Numbered from the stretch's first letter, positions 8,831 through 18,289 are shown. The stretch is 49,624 nucleotides of DNA from Umezawaea endophytica (GCF_025061645.1 NZ_JANYMP010000005.1:92534-142157); one strand, 5' to 3'. Numbers and translations are program-made. Notes: generated by a model from the sequence alone, not told the origin.

Positions 8831-9461
8831 CCGGGTCCTTGACGGCGGTGATCATCACGACCGGCGCGAAGGCGGGCAGGTCGACGATCGGCACGCCCTT
8901 CCCGGTCACGACGTCCGCCGAGCCGAACCGGGCGCGCACGGTGTCGAGCACGTCGACGCCGGTCCACCGCGCCACCCCGCGGTAGACCAGCCCCAGCACC
9001 CGCCCGACGCCGCGGGACGGCAGGCGCACGTCGGGGGCGAAGAGCCGCCCGCCCGGACGCAGTGCCCGGTGGACGGTGTCGACGACGGCCGGGACGTCCT
9101 GGGTGGCGCTGATCGAGAACGAGGCGAGCACGGCGTCGTAGGAGTCGGGCTCCAGCTCGACCGCGGTCGCGTCGGCCTGCCGGACCTCCACGTTGTCCCA
9201 GGCACGAGCGCGGAGGGCCGCCTTGGCGACCATCTTCGGGCTGTAGTCGACGGCCAGCACGTGCCCGTCCGCCCCGACCGCCCCGCGCAGCACGGGCAGG
9301 TGCGGACCGGTGCCGCAGCCCAGGTCGAGCACGCGGTCACCGGGACGGGGCGCGAGGCTGGTCAGGATCAGGTCGCGGAAGTCCTGGCGCACGAGGACCT
9401 TCTCCGCCACTGTCATGGGCAAGCCGCTGTACCGGTTCCAGTAGGACAGGTCTCGTGGCAC
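8823..9461 (-). CDS. Class I SAM-dependent methyltransferase (UbiE-like)
   Basis: Soluble methyltransferase of 212 residues. Motif I is VLDLGCGTGPHLPVL (about 42-56); VLAVDYSPKMV gives the acidic ribose-binding end of strand 2, and ADATAVELEPDSYDAVLASFS motif II/III. The organisation is UbiE/COQ5-like (Methyltransf_11/25). Substrate is unknown. The GTG start is supported by a purine-rich GGAGGGGGAGGA upstream. It is divergent from the TetR gene across an 80-base gap holding two palindromic operators, so the TetR protein very probably controls it. Confidence 0.9.
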   Translation of the reverse strand: MPRDLSYWNRYSGLPMTVAEKVLVRQDFRDLILTSLAPRPGDRVLDLGCGTGPHLPVLRGAVGADGHVLAVDYSPKMVAKAALRARAWDNVEVRQADATAVELEPDSYDAVLASFSISATQDVPAVVDTVHRALRPGGRLFAPDVRLPSRGVGRVLGLVYRGVARWTGVDVLDTVRARFGSADVVTGKGVPIVDLPAFAPVVMITAVKDPAT

Positions 9462-9484
9462 GGTGTCCTCCCCCTCCGTTTACG

Positions 9485-9524
9485 ATGCGGTCGCATTGTA
9501 ACCAGTTTCACAATGCGACCGCAT
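9485..9524. promoter_or_regulatory. Twin palindromic operator between methyltransferase and TetR genes
   Basis: Two copies of the palindrome ATGCG-N2-CGCAT, at 9485-9496 (ATGCGGTCGCAT) and 9513-9524 (ATGCGACCGCAT). The two sites are themselves mirror images, giving a larger inverted repeat with perfect 15-base arms (9485-9499 and 9510-9524) around a 10-base centre. Their centres are 28 bases apart. Location between divergent genes next to a TetR start fits autorepression plus control of the methyltransferase. Confidence 0.75.
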
Positions 9525-9540
9525 TGGAAAAAGGGGGATC

Positions 9541-10101
9541 ATGCCGAAGAGGATCGACCACGACCTGCGTCGACGTCAGATCGCGGAAGCCCTGTGGCGC
9601 CTGGTGGCCGCCAACGGGATGGAGGCGGTCAGCCTGCGCCAGGTCGCCGCCGGGGCGGGGGTGTCCATGGGGATGGTGCAGCACTACTTCACCGACAAGG
9701 AGGAGATGGTGCTGTTCGCGTTGAGTTCGCTGACCGAGCAGGTAGGGCGCCGCGTCGGGGAGGCGCTGGCCGACCAGGACGACCCGCTCCAGCGGGTGCG
9801 CGCGGTGCTGGTGCAGACGTTGCCGCTGGACGACGAGCGCCGACTCGAGGCGCGGGTCGCCGTCACCTTCCTCGCACGGGCGCCGGTGGACGAGAAGATC
9901 GCCGCCCACCTGAGGTCCGGCTACGCCGAGGGGCACGCCTACCTGGTCGAACAGTTGCGCGCCGCCGGGGTCCCCGACGCCGAGCAGGAGGCGTTCAGGC
10001 TCGTCGCGCTGACCGACGGGCTCACCGCGCACACCCTCGCGGGGCACCACGCGCCCGCCGAGGCGCTCGCCGTCCTCGACGAGCACCTGGCCCGGCTCTG
10101 A
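9541..10101 (+). CDS. TetR family transcriptional regulator
   Basis: Repressor of 186 residues. The N-terminal HTH (about 8-55) reads RRRQIAEALWRLVAANGMEAVSLRQVAAGAGVSM followed by GMVQHYFTDKEEM, the usual TetR recognition helix and helix 4 sequence. The C-terminal ligand domain resembles the BetI/TetR_C_6 type. AGGGGG lies just upstream of the ATG. It is divergent from the methyltransferase and flanked by the twin operator at 9485-9524, its probable binding site. The inducer is unknown. Confidence 0.92.
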   Translation: MPKRIDHDLRRRQIAEALWRLVAANGMEAVSLRQVAAGAGVSMGMVQHYFTDKEEMVLFALSSLTEQVGRRVGEALADQDDPLQRVRAVLVQTLPLDDERRLEARVAVTFLARAPVDEKIAAHLRSGYAEGHAYLVEQLRAAGVPDAEQEAFRLVALTDGLTAHTLAGHHAPAEALAVLDEHLARL

Positions 10102-10111
10102 CGCCGGAGCC

Positions 10112-11263
10112 TCAGGGCTCGCGGTTCGCCGTGGGCTCCTCCATCCCCGGCAGGGGCTGGTCCTGGGCGGGGGTGGGGGCGGTGCTGCCCTGGTCGATGA
10201 CCTCGCTCAGGTACCGCATCACCACGGCGATGGTGGCGGCGACCGGGACGGCGAGGAACGCTCCGGCGATGCCGTAGAGGCTGCTGCCCGCCGTCACCGC
10301 GAGCAGGACGACCGCGGCGTGCAGGCGGAGGCTGCGGGACTGGAGGATCGGCTGGAGGACGCTGCCCTCCAGTTGCTGCACCACCACGACGATCACCAGC
10401 AGGATCACCGCGGCCGTGACGCCGTTGCTGACGAGGGCGACCAGGACGGCCACGGCGCCCGCGATGAAGGCGCCGACGATCGGGATGAAGCCGCCGAGGA
10501 ACGTCAGCGCGGCCAGCGGGATGGCGAGCGGGACACCCAGGACGAGCATGCCGATGCCGATGAGGACGGCGTCGACGAGGCTCACGATCGCCTGGGTGCG
10601 GATGAAGTCGCCCAGCGTGGTCCAGACGCGTTCCAGCACGACGGTCAGGTGGCCGCCCGCGCGGTCGCCGACCAGGCCGCGCAGCCACGGCGTGAACCGC
10701 GGCCCGTCCTTGACGAACAGGAAGGCCAGCAGCAGCGCCAGGATGCCGGTGACCAGGCCGGACGTGACCGTGCCGACGCCGGTGATGAGGCCGTTGGCGA
10801 TCGAGCCGACGCTGGCCTGGAGCTGGTCGGTGCCCTGTTGCAGGAGCTGGTCCAGCTTGCTGTCGGCCAGGTTGAACGGGGGCCCGGCCAGCCAGTCGCG
10901 CGCCTGCTGGATGGCCTCGGACGCGCTGCTGGCGATGTCCGGGACGCCGGAGGCGATCGACACCGAGATCAGCGCCAGCACACCGCCCAGGACGGCCAGT
11001 CCGACCAGCAGCACGATCGACGCGGCCAGCGCCGGGGCCAGTCCGCGTGAGCGCAGCCACCTGGCGGGCGGCCAGAGGACGGTGGTGATGAGCAGGCCGA
11101 GCAGGACCGGCATGACCACGACCCAGATCTTGCCGATGAACATCCACAGCAGGACCACGCCCACCGCGATCAGCGCCAGCCGCGTGCTCCAGCGCGCCGA
11201 CCACATCAGTCCGTGACCGATGGCCTCACCCCGGTCGGTCCAGCGACGGTCTCCAGCGCCCAC
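10112..11263 (-). CDS. AI-2E family transporter (PerM/YdiK-like)
   Basis: Integral membrane protein of about 383 residues with about eight helices, matching PF01594: an N-terminal pair (LIAVGVVLLWMFIG, VVVMPVLLGLLITTVL), a long extracellular loop rich in Q and A, then paired hairpins including FLGGFIPIVGAFIAGA and LQPILQSRSLRLHAAVVLLAV, the most conserved region. Family members export AI-2 or act as ion antiporters. The start is uncertain: the frame opens at GTG 11323, I prefer GTG 11263, and ATG 11206 is too short because it cuts into a conserved N-terminal helix. A short GAGCC/GGCTC stem sits at its 3' end against the TetR gene. Confidence 0.88.
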   Translation of the reverse strand: MGAGDRRWTDRGEAIGHGLMWSARWSTRLALIAVGVVLLWMFIGKIWVVVMPVLLGLLITTVLWPPARWLRSRGLAPALAASIVLLVGLAVLGGVLALISVSIASGVPDIASSASEAIQQARDWLAGPPFNLADSKLDQLLQQGTDQLQASVGSIANGLITGVGTVTSGLVTGILALLLAFLFVKDGPRFTPWLRGLVGDRAGGHLTVVLERVWTTLGDFIRTQAIVSLVDAVLIGIGMLVLGVPLAIPLAALTFLGGFIPIVGAFIAGAVAVLVALVSNGVTAAVILLVIVVVVQQLEGSVLQPILQSRSLRLHAAVVLLAVTAGSSLYGIAGAFLAVPVAATIAVVMRYLSEVIDQGSTAPTPAQDQPLPGMEEPTANREP

Positions 11264-11304
11264 GGTCTTCGCCTCTCCCCCGGCGACGCGCGCACGCCGC
11301 TCGG

Positions 11305-12264
11305 GTGCAGCCTGCCAGACCACCAGTGCGCACGCGGTTCAGGCGGGCGGTGATCCGGACACCGGTCCCGCCGCGAACGTCCGGTGTGCGACTCGACGAC
11401 CGGCTCAGGGCGATGGCGATGCACGCGACCGCGCGGTGGACCGTGCGCTACGGCGAGGGCCTGCGGTTCGCCGGGACGGACCTGCCCGCGCCGCGGGTGG
11501 TGCGGGCGCCCACGCGGCACGGATCGGTGCGCGTGCACGTCTACCGGGCCGGGGAACGGCGCGACCCGGCACCCGCGCACATCCACTTCCACGGCGGGGC
11601 GTGGCTCATGCGGTACCCGGCGATGGACGACTGGTGGTGCCGCTACCTCACCGCCACGACCGGGGCGACCGTCCTCAACGTCGACTTCCGCACCGCGCCC
11701 TACGTCGTGTACCCGGTCGCCCAGCGGCAGTGCCACGACGTGGCCGCGTGGGCCGCCGCCGGGGGCGGCGACCTGCGGCTGGACGGCGAGCGGATCACCG
11801 TGGGCGGGTTCTCGTCCGGCGGCGGGCTCGCGGCGTCGGTGTGCCTCCAGGCCCGCGACGCCGGCTCGTTCCGCCCCGCGCTCCAGGTGCTCGGAGTGCC
11901 CGCCCTGGACATGGCGGGCGACCTCCCCGAGCACGCGACGGGGATGATCTCCACCGACCTGCGACGGTTGGTCCGGCGCGTCTACTTCCCCGACGTGGCC
12001 ACGCGGTCACACCCGTACGCGTCCCCTGTGCTGGCCGACGACCTGTCGGGGCTGCCGCCCGCGCTGGTGCTCACCGGCGAGCGCGACGTCCTGCGGTCCG
12101 ACGGTGAGCGCTACGTGGCACGGCTGCGGGAGGCGGGGGTGCCCGCGACCCTGGACGAGACGCCGGACGTGGACCACTACTTCCTCACCGAGGACCCCCG
12201 GCGGGCTCGCCGGACGATGGCGATGGTGGCCGACGCCCTGGTGCTGGCGACCGAACGGCCGTAG
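11305..12264 (+). CDS. Alpha/beta hydrolase (HSL-like esterase family)
   Basis: Soluble hydrolase of up to 319 residues. The oxyanion motif HFHGGAW (about residue 95) and nucleophile elbow GFSSGGG (Ser about 173; family GDSAGG) identify the hormone-sensitive-lipase/acetyl-hydrolase group. The Asp is probably in LVLTGERDVLRSDGE and the His in DVDHYF. It would cleave small carboxylic esters. The first 30-40 residues show little similarity; GTG 11386 or ATG 11413 are possible starts, which would also free space for a promoter. Divergent from the AI-2E gene. Confidence 0.85.
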   Translation: MQPARPPVRTRFRRAVIRTPVPPRTSGVRLDDRLRAMAMHATARWTVRYGEGLRFAGTDLPAPRVVRAPTRHGSVRVHVYRAGERRDPAPAHIHFHGGAWLMRYPAMDDWWCRYLTATTGATVLNVDFRTAPYVVYPVAQRQCHDVAAWAAAGGGDLRLDGERITVGGFSSGGGLAASVCLQARDAGSFRPALQVLGVPALDMAGDLPEHATGMISTDLRRLVRRVYFPDVATRSHPYASPVLADDLSGLPPALVLTGERDVLRSDGERYVARLREAGVPATLDETPDVDHYFLTEDPRRARRTMAMVADALVLATERP

Positions 12265-12306
12265 CGGTCAGGCGCGCAGACCGCGAACCAGTGGGCGGAC
12301 CGGCCG

Positions 12307-12699
12307 CTACGAATCGCCGCACGTCCGCGTCTCGGCGGGGCAGCGCTTGCCGGAGCCCACGGCCTTCGCGGCGACGGCGATACCGGTGTCCAGCCGGTCC
12401 CGGACGTCCGCGAGGTTGACCAGCATCAGGTCGACGCGCTCCCGTTCCTCCTGGAGCAGGGCGAGCACCTCCGGGGTCACGCCGTCGGAGCCGAGGTGCG
12501 GCAGGATCGCGCGGATCGACCTGCTGGCCAGCCCAGCGGAGTAGAACTGCTGGATCATCCAGACCTGGTCCACCGCGGTGTCCGGGTAGTGCCGGGTGCC
12601 GCCCGCGCTGCGCTCGGCGGCGAGCAGCCCCTGCTCCTCGTAGTACCGGAGGGCCCGCACGCTCACGCCCGCCTTCGCGGCGAGTTCGCCGATCCGCAT
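12307..12699 (-). CDS. MerR family transcriptional regulator with C-terminal Cys pair
   Basis: Regulator of 130 residues. It begins MRIGELAAKAGVSVRALRYYEEQGLL, the MerR winged HTH, followed by the dimerisation helix (EVLALLQEERERVDLMLVNLADVRDRL). The last 12 residues carry Cys-Pro-X5-Cys (CPAETRTC), placed like the metal-binding loop of CueR-type proteins, so it may sense a metal or a thiol-reactive compound. The ATG at 12699 has AGGAGG six bases upstream. Divergent from the flavin oxidoreductase, its likely target. Confidence 0.9.
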   Translation of the reverse strand: MRIGELAAKAGVSVRALRYYEEQGLLAAERSAGGTRHYPDTAVDQVWMIQQFYSAGLASRSIRAILPHLGSDGVTPEVLALLQEERERVDLMLVNLADVRDRLDTGIAVAAKAVGSGKRCPAETRTCGDS

Positions 12700-12732
12700 C
12701 CCGACCTCCTCTGTGGCCCCGCTCACGAACCC

Positions 12733-12764
12733 TTGCATCTGACGTCAGCGGTAGATCCTAGCGT
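12733..12764 (+). promoter_or_regulatory. MerR-type promoter of the flavin oxidoreductase
   Basis: TTGCAT (12733-12738) and TAGCGT (12759-12764) are separated by 20 bases, the overlong spacer typical of MerR-activated promoters. The spacer begins with the perfect palindrome CTGACGTCAG (12739-12748), a candidate MerR operator core. Confidence 0.5.
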
Positions 12765-12797
12765 AGCGGGTGACCCACTCGAAGGAGATCGATTCCC

Positions 12798-13940
12798 GTG
12801 AAAACCCGTGCGGCCCAAGCACTTTCCCGTCCGATCACGCTGGGCGGGCTGACCGTCCCCAACCGGATCGTGATGGCCCCGATGACCCGCTTCGCCTCGC
12901 ACGGCGGGGTGCCGCCCGAGGAGCTGGCCGCCTACTACGCCCGGCGCGCGGCGGGCGGGGTGGGGCTAATCATCACCGAGAGCACCTACGTCGACCACCC
13001 GTCGGCCGGGCAGGCGGACAGCGGGTCCCGGATCTACGGCGACGCCCCGCTGGCGGGCTGGTCACGGGCCGTCGAGGCCGTCCACGCCGAGGGCGGCCTG
13101 ATCTTCTCGCAGCTCCAGCACGTCGGCATGGTCCGCAAGGACGGCGACCCGCCGCACCCCGAGGCTCCCGCCGTCAGCCCTTCCGGCGTGCCGATGGACG
13201 GCGTCCTCGACGCCTCCGGTCGACCCGTGGACGGCAACCCCCGCGCGGGACGCGCGATGACGCGGGACGACATCGACGACGTCGTCCGGGCGTTCGCCGA
13301 GGGAGCCGCCACGGCCGAGCGGCTCGGCTTCGACGGCGTCGAACTGCACGGCGCGCACGGCTACCTCATCGACCAGTTCCTCTGGTCGCGCTCCAACCGC
13401 CGCACCGACGGCTACGGCGGTGGCACCGCGTCCCGCGCCCGGTTCGCCGCCGAGGTCGTCGCCGCCGTCCGCGGCGCGGTCTCCCCCGGCTTCCCGATCG
13501 TCGTTCGGCTGTCCCAGTGGAAGAACAACGACTTCGACGCCCGCACCTTCGAAACCCCCGACGACTTCGGCACCGTCCTCGGCAGGCTCGCCGACGCGGG
13601 GGCCGACGCCTTCCACGCCTCCACCCGCCGCTACTGGCAGCCCGCGTTCGACGGCTCCGACCTCAACCTCGCGGGCTGGGCGAAGAAGCTCACCGGCAAG
13701 CCCGCGATCACCGTCGGGTCGGTCGGCCTGGACAACGAGTTCTGGGACAGCCTGAACGGCGGGGCCGTCACCGCGGCGGGCATCGACGGGCTCCTGGACC
13801 GCCTGGAGGCCGACGAGTTCGACCTGGTCGCTGTCGGCAGGCCGCTCGTCGCCGACCCGGCGTGGGCGGCCAAGATCCTCTCCGGCCGGGAGGACGAGGT
13901 CGTCGCCTTCACCCCGGCGGCGCTGGGCACGCTGCACTGA
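12798..13940 (+). CDS. Old Yellow Enzyme family NADH:flavin oxidoreductase / alkene reductase
   Basis: FMN-dependent TIM-barrel enzyme of 380 residues. It opens with LGGLTVPNRIVMAPMTRF (phosphate and FMN contacts) and contains HGAHGYLIDQFLWSRSNRRTDGYGG, the classical OYE signature. FDLVAVGRPLVADPAW is the C-terminal FMN phosphate segment. It reduces activated C=C bonds or related electrophiles with NAD(P)H. GTG start, AAGGAG ten bases upstream. Divergent from the MerR regulator with a MerR-type promoter, suggesting electrophile-inducible expression. A terminator-like hairpin follows. Confidence 0.92.
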   Translation: MKTRAAQALSRPITLGGLTVPNRIVMAPMTRFASHGGVPPEELAAYYARRAAGGVGLIITESTYVDHPSAGQADSGSRIYGDAPLAGWSRAVEAVHAEGGLIFSQLQHVGMVRKDGDPPHPEAPAVSPSGVPMDGVLDASGRPVDGNPRAGRAMTRDDIDDVVRAFAEGAATAERLGFDGVELHGAHGYLIDQFLWSRSNRRTDGYGGGTASRARFAAEVVAAVRGAVSPGFPIVVRLSQWKNNDFDARTFETPDDFGTVLGRLADAGADAFHASTRRYWQPAFDGSDLNLAGWAKKLTGKPAITVGSVGLDNEFWDSLNGGAVTAAGIDGLLDRLEADEFDLVAVGRPLVADPAWAAKILSGREDEVVAFTPAALGTLH

Positions 13941-13945
13941 CGCGG

Positions 13946-13976
13946 CACACGGGCTGGCCCGTGGTCAGCCCGTGTG
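13946..13976. terminator. Bidirectional terminator hairpin
   Basis: Perfect 11-base arms CACACGGGCTG and CAGCCCGTGTG around a nine-base loop, between the convergent flavin oxidoreductase and IclR genes (overlapping the last codons of the latter). No T-run follows, as is usual in actinomycetes. Confidence 0.6.
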
Positions 13977-14816
13977 TCCCAACGCGACGGACAGGTCGTG
14001 CGCGGCCGTGGCGACGATGCCGCCGAGCTTGTCGAGCTGGGACCCGATGCGTTCCTTCGGGGCGGAGACGTTGAGCGCGGCGACCACGCGCGAGGTGAAG
14101 TCGTAGACCGGCGCGGAGGCGGCGACGACCCCGCGTTCCAGTTCCTCGTCGGACGTGCTGTAGCCGCGGTCCCGGATCTTGGCCAGTTCGACGAGCAGCG
14201 TGTCCAGGCCGCGGATCGGGGAGTCGGCCGCGGAGGGGTGCGGTAGGACGGCGAAGCCGGAAGCGGTGGACGCGGTGTGCTCGCGCGGCTCGATGACCGG
14301 TTCGTCGCGGCCGTGTTCGGAGTACCAGAGCGCCAGCGACTCGGGGTCCCAGTCGCTGAGGAGCACCCGGCCGGACGGGGTGCACCACGCGGCGGTGGTG
14401 ACGCCTTCCCAGCCGGTGGTCTTGAACTGGTTGGGGCTGAGTTCGCTCAGAAGCGTCAGCACGTTGCCGCCGCGCAGCACGCACAGGTGCGCGGTCTCCC
14501 TGGTGACCTCCGTGACGTGCTTCAGGTGCACCCTGGCCTGTCGGGCGAGTGCGCCCTCGGCGGTGCGCGCCGCCAGGGCGTAGAGCCGGGACCCCAGGCG
14601 GTACGTGAGCGTCTGGGGGTCGCGGTCGACCAGGCCGCTGTCGGCGAGCGTCGCCAGCGTGCGCGACATGACTGCCTTGTCCCGTCCGGTGAGGGCGGCG
14701 ATGCGGACGACACCGAGCCCGCCCGACTCGACCGCCTCCGGTCGGCTGAGCGCCTCCAGGACCTCGATGTCCCTGGCCAGACCCGCCGAGTTGCGCCGTG
14801 AGCCGCGCTGTTCCAT
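13965..14816 (-). CDS. IclR family transcriptional regulator
   Basis: Regulator of 283 residues, probably controlling the divergent importer/catabolic operon. The N-terminal winged HTH (about 15-85) includes LGVVRIAALTGRDKAVMSRTLATLADSGLVDRD. The C-terminal GAF-like effector domain (about 95-260) has ETAHLCVLRGGNVL and DRGYSTSDEELERGVVAASAPV, the standard IclR tail. ATG start; TAGGAT lies six bases upstream on the minus strand, so it is probably leaderless. Effector presumably the imported substrate or an intermediate (inference). Confidence 0.93.
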   Translation of the reverse strand: MEQRGSRRNSAGLARDIEVLEALSRPEAVESGGLGVVRIAALTGRDKAVMSRTLATLADSGLVDRDPQTLTYRLGSRLYALAARTAEGALARQARVHLKHVTEVTRETAHLCVLRGGNVLTLLSELSPNQFKTTGWEGVTTAAWCTPSGRVLLSDWDPESLALWYSEHGRDEPVIEPREHTASTASGFAVLPHPSAADSPIRGLDTLLVELAKIRDRGYSTSDEELERGVVAASAPVYDFTSRVVAALNVSAPKERIGSQLDKLGGIVATAAHDLSVALGHTG

Positions 14817-14822
14817 GCCCGC

Positions 14823-14828
14823 ATCCTA
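14823..14828 (-). promoter_or_regulatory. -10 box (TAGGAT) of the IclR gene, leaderless
   Basis: TAGGAT on the minus strand, six bases before the ATG at 14816, with no ribosome site. Confidence 0.45.
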
Positions 14829-14835
14829 GGTCGCT

Positions 14836-14884
14836 GTTGCCATATAGCCAACACATGTTGTGCATAAGGACACACGCTCCTTAT
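14836..14884. promoter_or_regulatory. Operator region between IclR gene and importer operon
   Basis: Three dyads are packed in 49 bases: GTTG-N9-CAAC at 14836-14852 (imperfect inside), CAACA-CA-TGTTG at 14849-14860, and ATAAGGA-N7-TCCTTAT at 14864-14884 with perfect seven-base arms. The patch is more A/T-rich than its surroundings. They are likely sites for the IclR protein and the promoter of the rightward operon; which dyad is the true operator cannot be told. Confidence 0.55.
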
Positions 14885-14927
14885 CGTCCTCAGCCATCGG
14901 CAACGCGGCCGAGGAGGAGGGCACACC

Positions 14928-15585
14928 GTGACCGGACTTCAACTCGCCAACCTCGACGACTTCCTGGCCCGCCGCTGGGAAGACGTCGTCGAACTGGCAC
15001 TGCAACACCTCGCCGCCGTGGCGATCTCACTGGCGCTGGCCACCGCGATCGGTGTCCTCATCGGACTGCTCGTCTGGGACCGGCCGGTCCCCCGCTCCGT
15101 CTCGCTCACGGCGGCGGGCATCGCGATCACGATCCCGTCGCTCGCCCTGCTGGCGCTGCTGAGCCCGGTGCTCGGGCTCGGGTGGGCGCCGACGATCGTG
15201 TCGCTGGTCTTCTACTCGCTGCTGCCGATCGTGCGGAACACCGTGGTGGGCCTGAGGGAGGTGCCCGGCCACCTGGTGGAATCCGCGCGGGGCATGGGGA
15301 TGACGCCCGCGGCGGTGCTGCTGCGGATCCAGCTCCCGCTGGCCTGGCCGGTGATCGTCACCGGCATCCGGGTCGCCGCGCAGCTCACCGTCGGCATCGC
15401 GGCCATCGCCGCCTACGTCGCCGGTCCTGGTCTGGGCGTCTACATCTTCCGGGGGCTGTCGTCGCTCGGGTCGGTCAACGCCCTCAACTTCGCCCTCACG
15501 GGCACGCTCTGCGTCGTGCTGCTGGCGCTGCTCATCGACGGCGCCTTCGTCCTCATCACCCGCTACAGCACGCCGAGGGGTCTCC

Positions 15586-15593
<8 letters not shown>
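14928..15593 (+). CDS. Quaternary-amine ABC importer permease 1 (OpuCB/OpuBB-like)
   Basis: Inner-membrane permease of 221 residues with about six helices. The cytoplasmic EAA loop that docks on the ATPase reads ESARGMGMTPAAVLLRIQLPLAWPV (about 122-146), and LLPIVRNTVVGL just before it is typical of the OpuC/ProW group that carries glycine betaine, choline or carnitine. GTG start with GAGGAGGAGG eight bases upstream. First gene of the ten-gene operon; its end overlaps the ATPase by eight bases. Confidence 0.92.
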
Positions 15594-16574
<981 letters not shown>

Positions 16575-16578
<4 letters not shown>

Positions 16579-17315
16579 CCGTCCACACGGGACAGCGCAA
16601 CGCCCTGCGCCGGTTCACCACCCCGATCGCGGTGGTCCTCGTGCTCGGCGCGGTGTTCGCCTGGGTCGGCACGCTGGACCTGGACTCGATCGAGTCCCGC
16701 ACCCTCAACGCCGAGCACCTGCTCGACCGCACGAGGGAGCACCTCGTCCTCACCGTCGTGTCCTCCGCGCTGGTGGCGGTGCTCGCCATCCCCACCGCCG
16801 TCCTGGCGCACCGGGTGCGGTCGCGGATCGTCAAGGCGGTCGTCATCGGCCTCGGCAACATCGGCCAGGCCACGCCCGCCGTGGGCGTGGTCATCCTGCT
16901 GGCCATCGTCTGGCGGACCGGGTTCACCACCGCGCTGGTCTCGCTGGTCGCTTACTGCTTCCTCCCGGTGCTGCGCAACACGCTCACCGGCTTGGAGCAG
17001 GTCGACGCCGCCACGCGCGAAGCCGCGCGGGGCATGGGCATGACCCCGAACCAGGTGCTCTGGCGCATCGAACTCCCGCTCGCCTCGCCGGTGATCCTGG
17101 CCGGGCTGCGGACCGCGCTGGTGTTCTCCGTCGGCGTCGCCACGATCGCGACGTTCATCAACGCGGGCGGTCTCGGCGACATGATCGTCAACGGCCTCAA
17201 GCTCCAGCGGTTCTCCGTCCTGCTCGTCGGCGCGGTGCTCGTCGCCGCCATCGCCGTCCTCATCGACTGGGCCGCCGGTCTCGTCGAGGACCGCGTCCGT
17301 CCCCGCGGTCTCTAG
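16575..17315 (+). CDS. Quaternary-amine ABC importer permease 2 (OpuCD/OpuBD-like)
   Basis: Second permease, 246 residues, about six helices. The EAA loop EAARGMGMTPNQVLWRIELPLASPV matches that of the first permease almost word for word, so the two form a heterodimer. TPAVGVVILL and INAGGLGDMIVNGL are conserved OpuC elements. The start ATG overlaps the ATPase stop by four bases, supporting it against the longer open frame. Confidence 0.92.
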
Positions 17316-17353
17316 CCCCCCTCCTCCCCCACAGCGCACCCGAAGGATTCGCC

Positions 17354-18289
17354 ATGCCCAAAAACGCCCCCGCGCTGCTCGCCGCGATAGCCGCGAGCGC
17401 GCTCGTCCTGTCCGCATGCTCCGGCTCGTCCACCGCCGGTGGCGCGAGCAAGGGCGACGAGCTGAAGGGCCTCAGCGGCCAGATCGGCTCCAAGGACTTC
17501 GCCGAGCAGTACATCCTCGCCCACCTGACCACCAAGCTGCTCAACGCCCACGGCGCGACGCTGGAGGCCAACACCAAGCTCGTCGGCTCGGCCAACGTGC
17601 GCCAGGCGTTGGAGAACAAGCAGTTCGTCGGCTACTGGGAGTACACCGGGACGTCCTGGATCACCTACAACAAGCAGACCCAGCCGCTCAAGGACGCCAA
17701 GGAGCGGCTCGACGCCGTCAAGACCGCCGACGCCGCCAAGGGCATCGAGTGGGTCGCGCCCGCGCCGTTCAACAACACCTACACCTTCGCGATCCGCAGC
17801 GAGAAGGCCAAGGAACTCGGCGTCACCAAGATGAGCCAGATCGCCGCGCTGCCCGCCGACCAGAAGACGTTCTGCATCGAGAGCGAGTTCTCCACCCGCG
17901 ACGACGGCTGGCCGGGCGTGTCCGGCACCTACGCCTTCGACGCGCCGAAGGACAACGTGAAGCTGCTCGACACCGGCGTGATCTACACCGCGACCAAGGA
18001 CGGCAAGGACTGCAACTTCGGCGAGGTGTTCGCCACCGACGGCCGGATCTCCGCGCTGGGCCTGACGGTGCTGGAGGACGACAAGAAGTTCTTCCCCATC
18101 TACCAGGGCGGTTTCACCCTTCAGGCACAGGTGCTCAAGGACCACCCGAAGATCGCCGACGTCCTGTCCGCCATGGCGGGCAAGCTGACCACCGAGGAGA
18201 TGCAGGGGCTCAACGCCAAGGTCGACGTCGAGGGCGACGAGCCGGACAAGGTCGCCGAGGACTGGCTGACCGAGCAGGGGCTGATCTAG
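17354..18289 (+). CDS. Substrate-binding lipoprotein of the quaternary-amine importer (OpuAC/OpuCC family)
   Basis: Exported lipoprotein of 311 residues. The signal peptide ends LVLSAC with the lipid-accepting Cys at residue 22. The mature domain begins with GSKDFAEQYI and contains YWEYTGT and the later TDGRI/LEDDKKFFP elements, all hallmarks of the OpuAC (PF04069) branch that includes OpuCC and ChoX-type binders. Family ligands are compounds such as choline, betaine or carnitine, held in an aromatic cage; several Trp/Tyr are present but the ligand cannot be assigned. GAAGGA lies before the ATG. It is followed with no gap by the Fae gene, which ties transport to catabolism. Confidence 0.92.
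   Translation: MPKNAPALLAAIAASALVLSACSGSSTAGGASKGDELKGLSGQIGSKDFAEQYILAHLTTKLLNAHGATLEANTKLVGSANVRQALENKQFVGYWEYTGTSWITYNKQTQPLKDAKERLDAVKTADAAKGIEWVAPAPFNNTYTFAIRSEKAKELGVTKMSQIAALPADQKTFCIESEFSTRDDGWPGVSGTYAFDAPKDNVKLLDTGVIYTATKDGKDCNFGEVFATDGRISALGLTVLEDDKKFFPIYQGGFTLQAQVLKDHPKIADVLSAMAGKLTTEEMQGLNAKVDVEGDEPDKVAEDWLTEQGLI

Noticed and set aside
10107-10120. GAGCC-TCAG-GGCTC hairpin as terminator between the TetR and AI-2E genes
   Set aside because: Five-base stem is too short to list as a supported terminator in DNA of this GC content.
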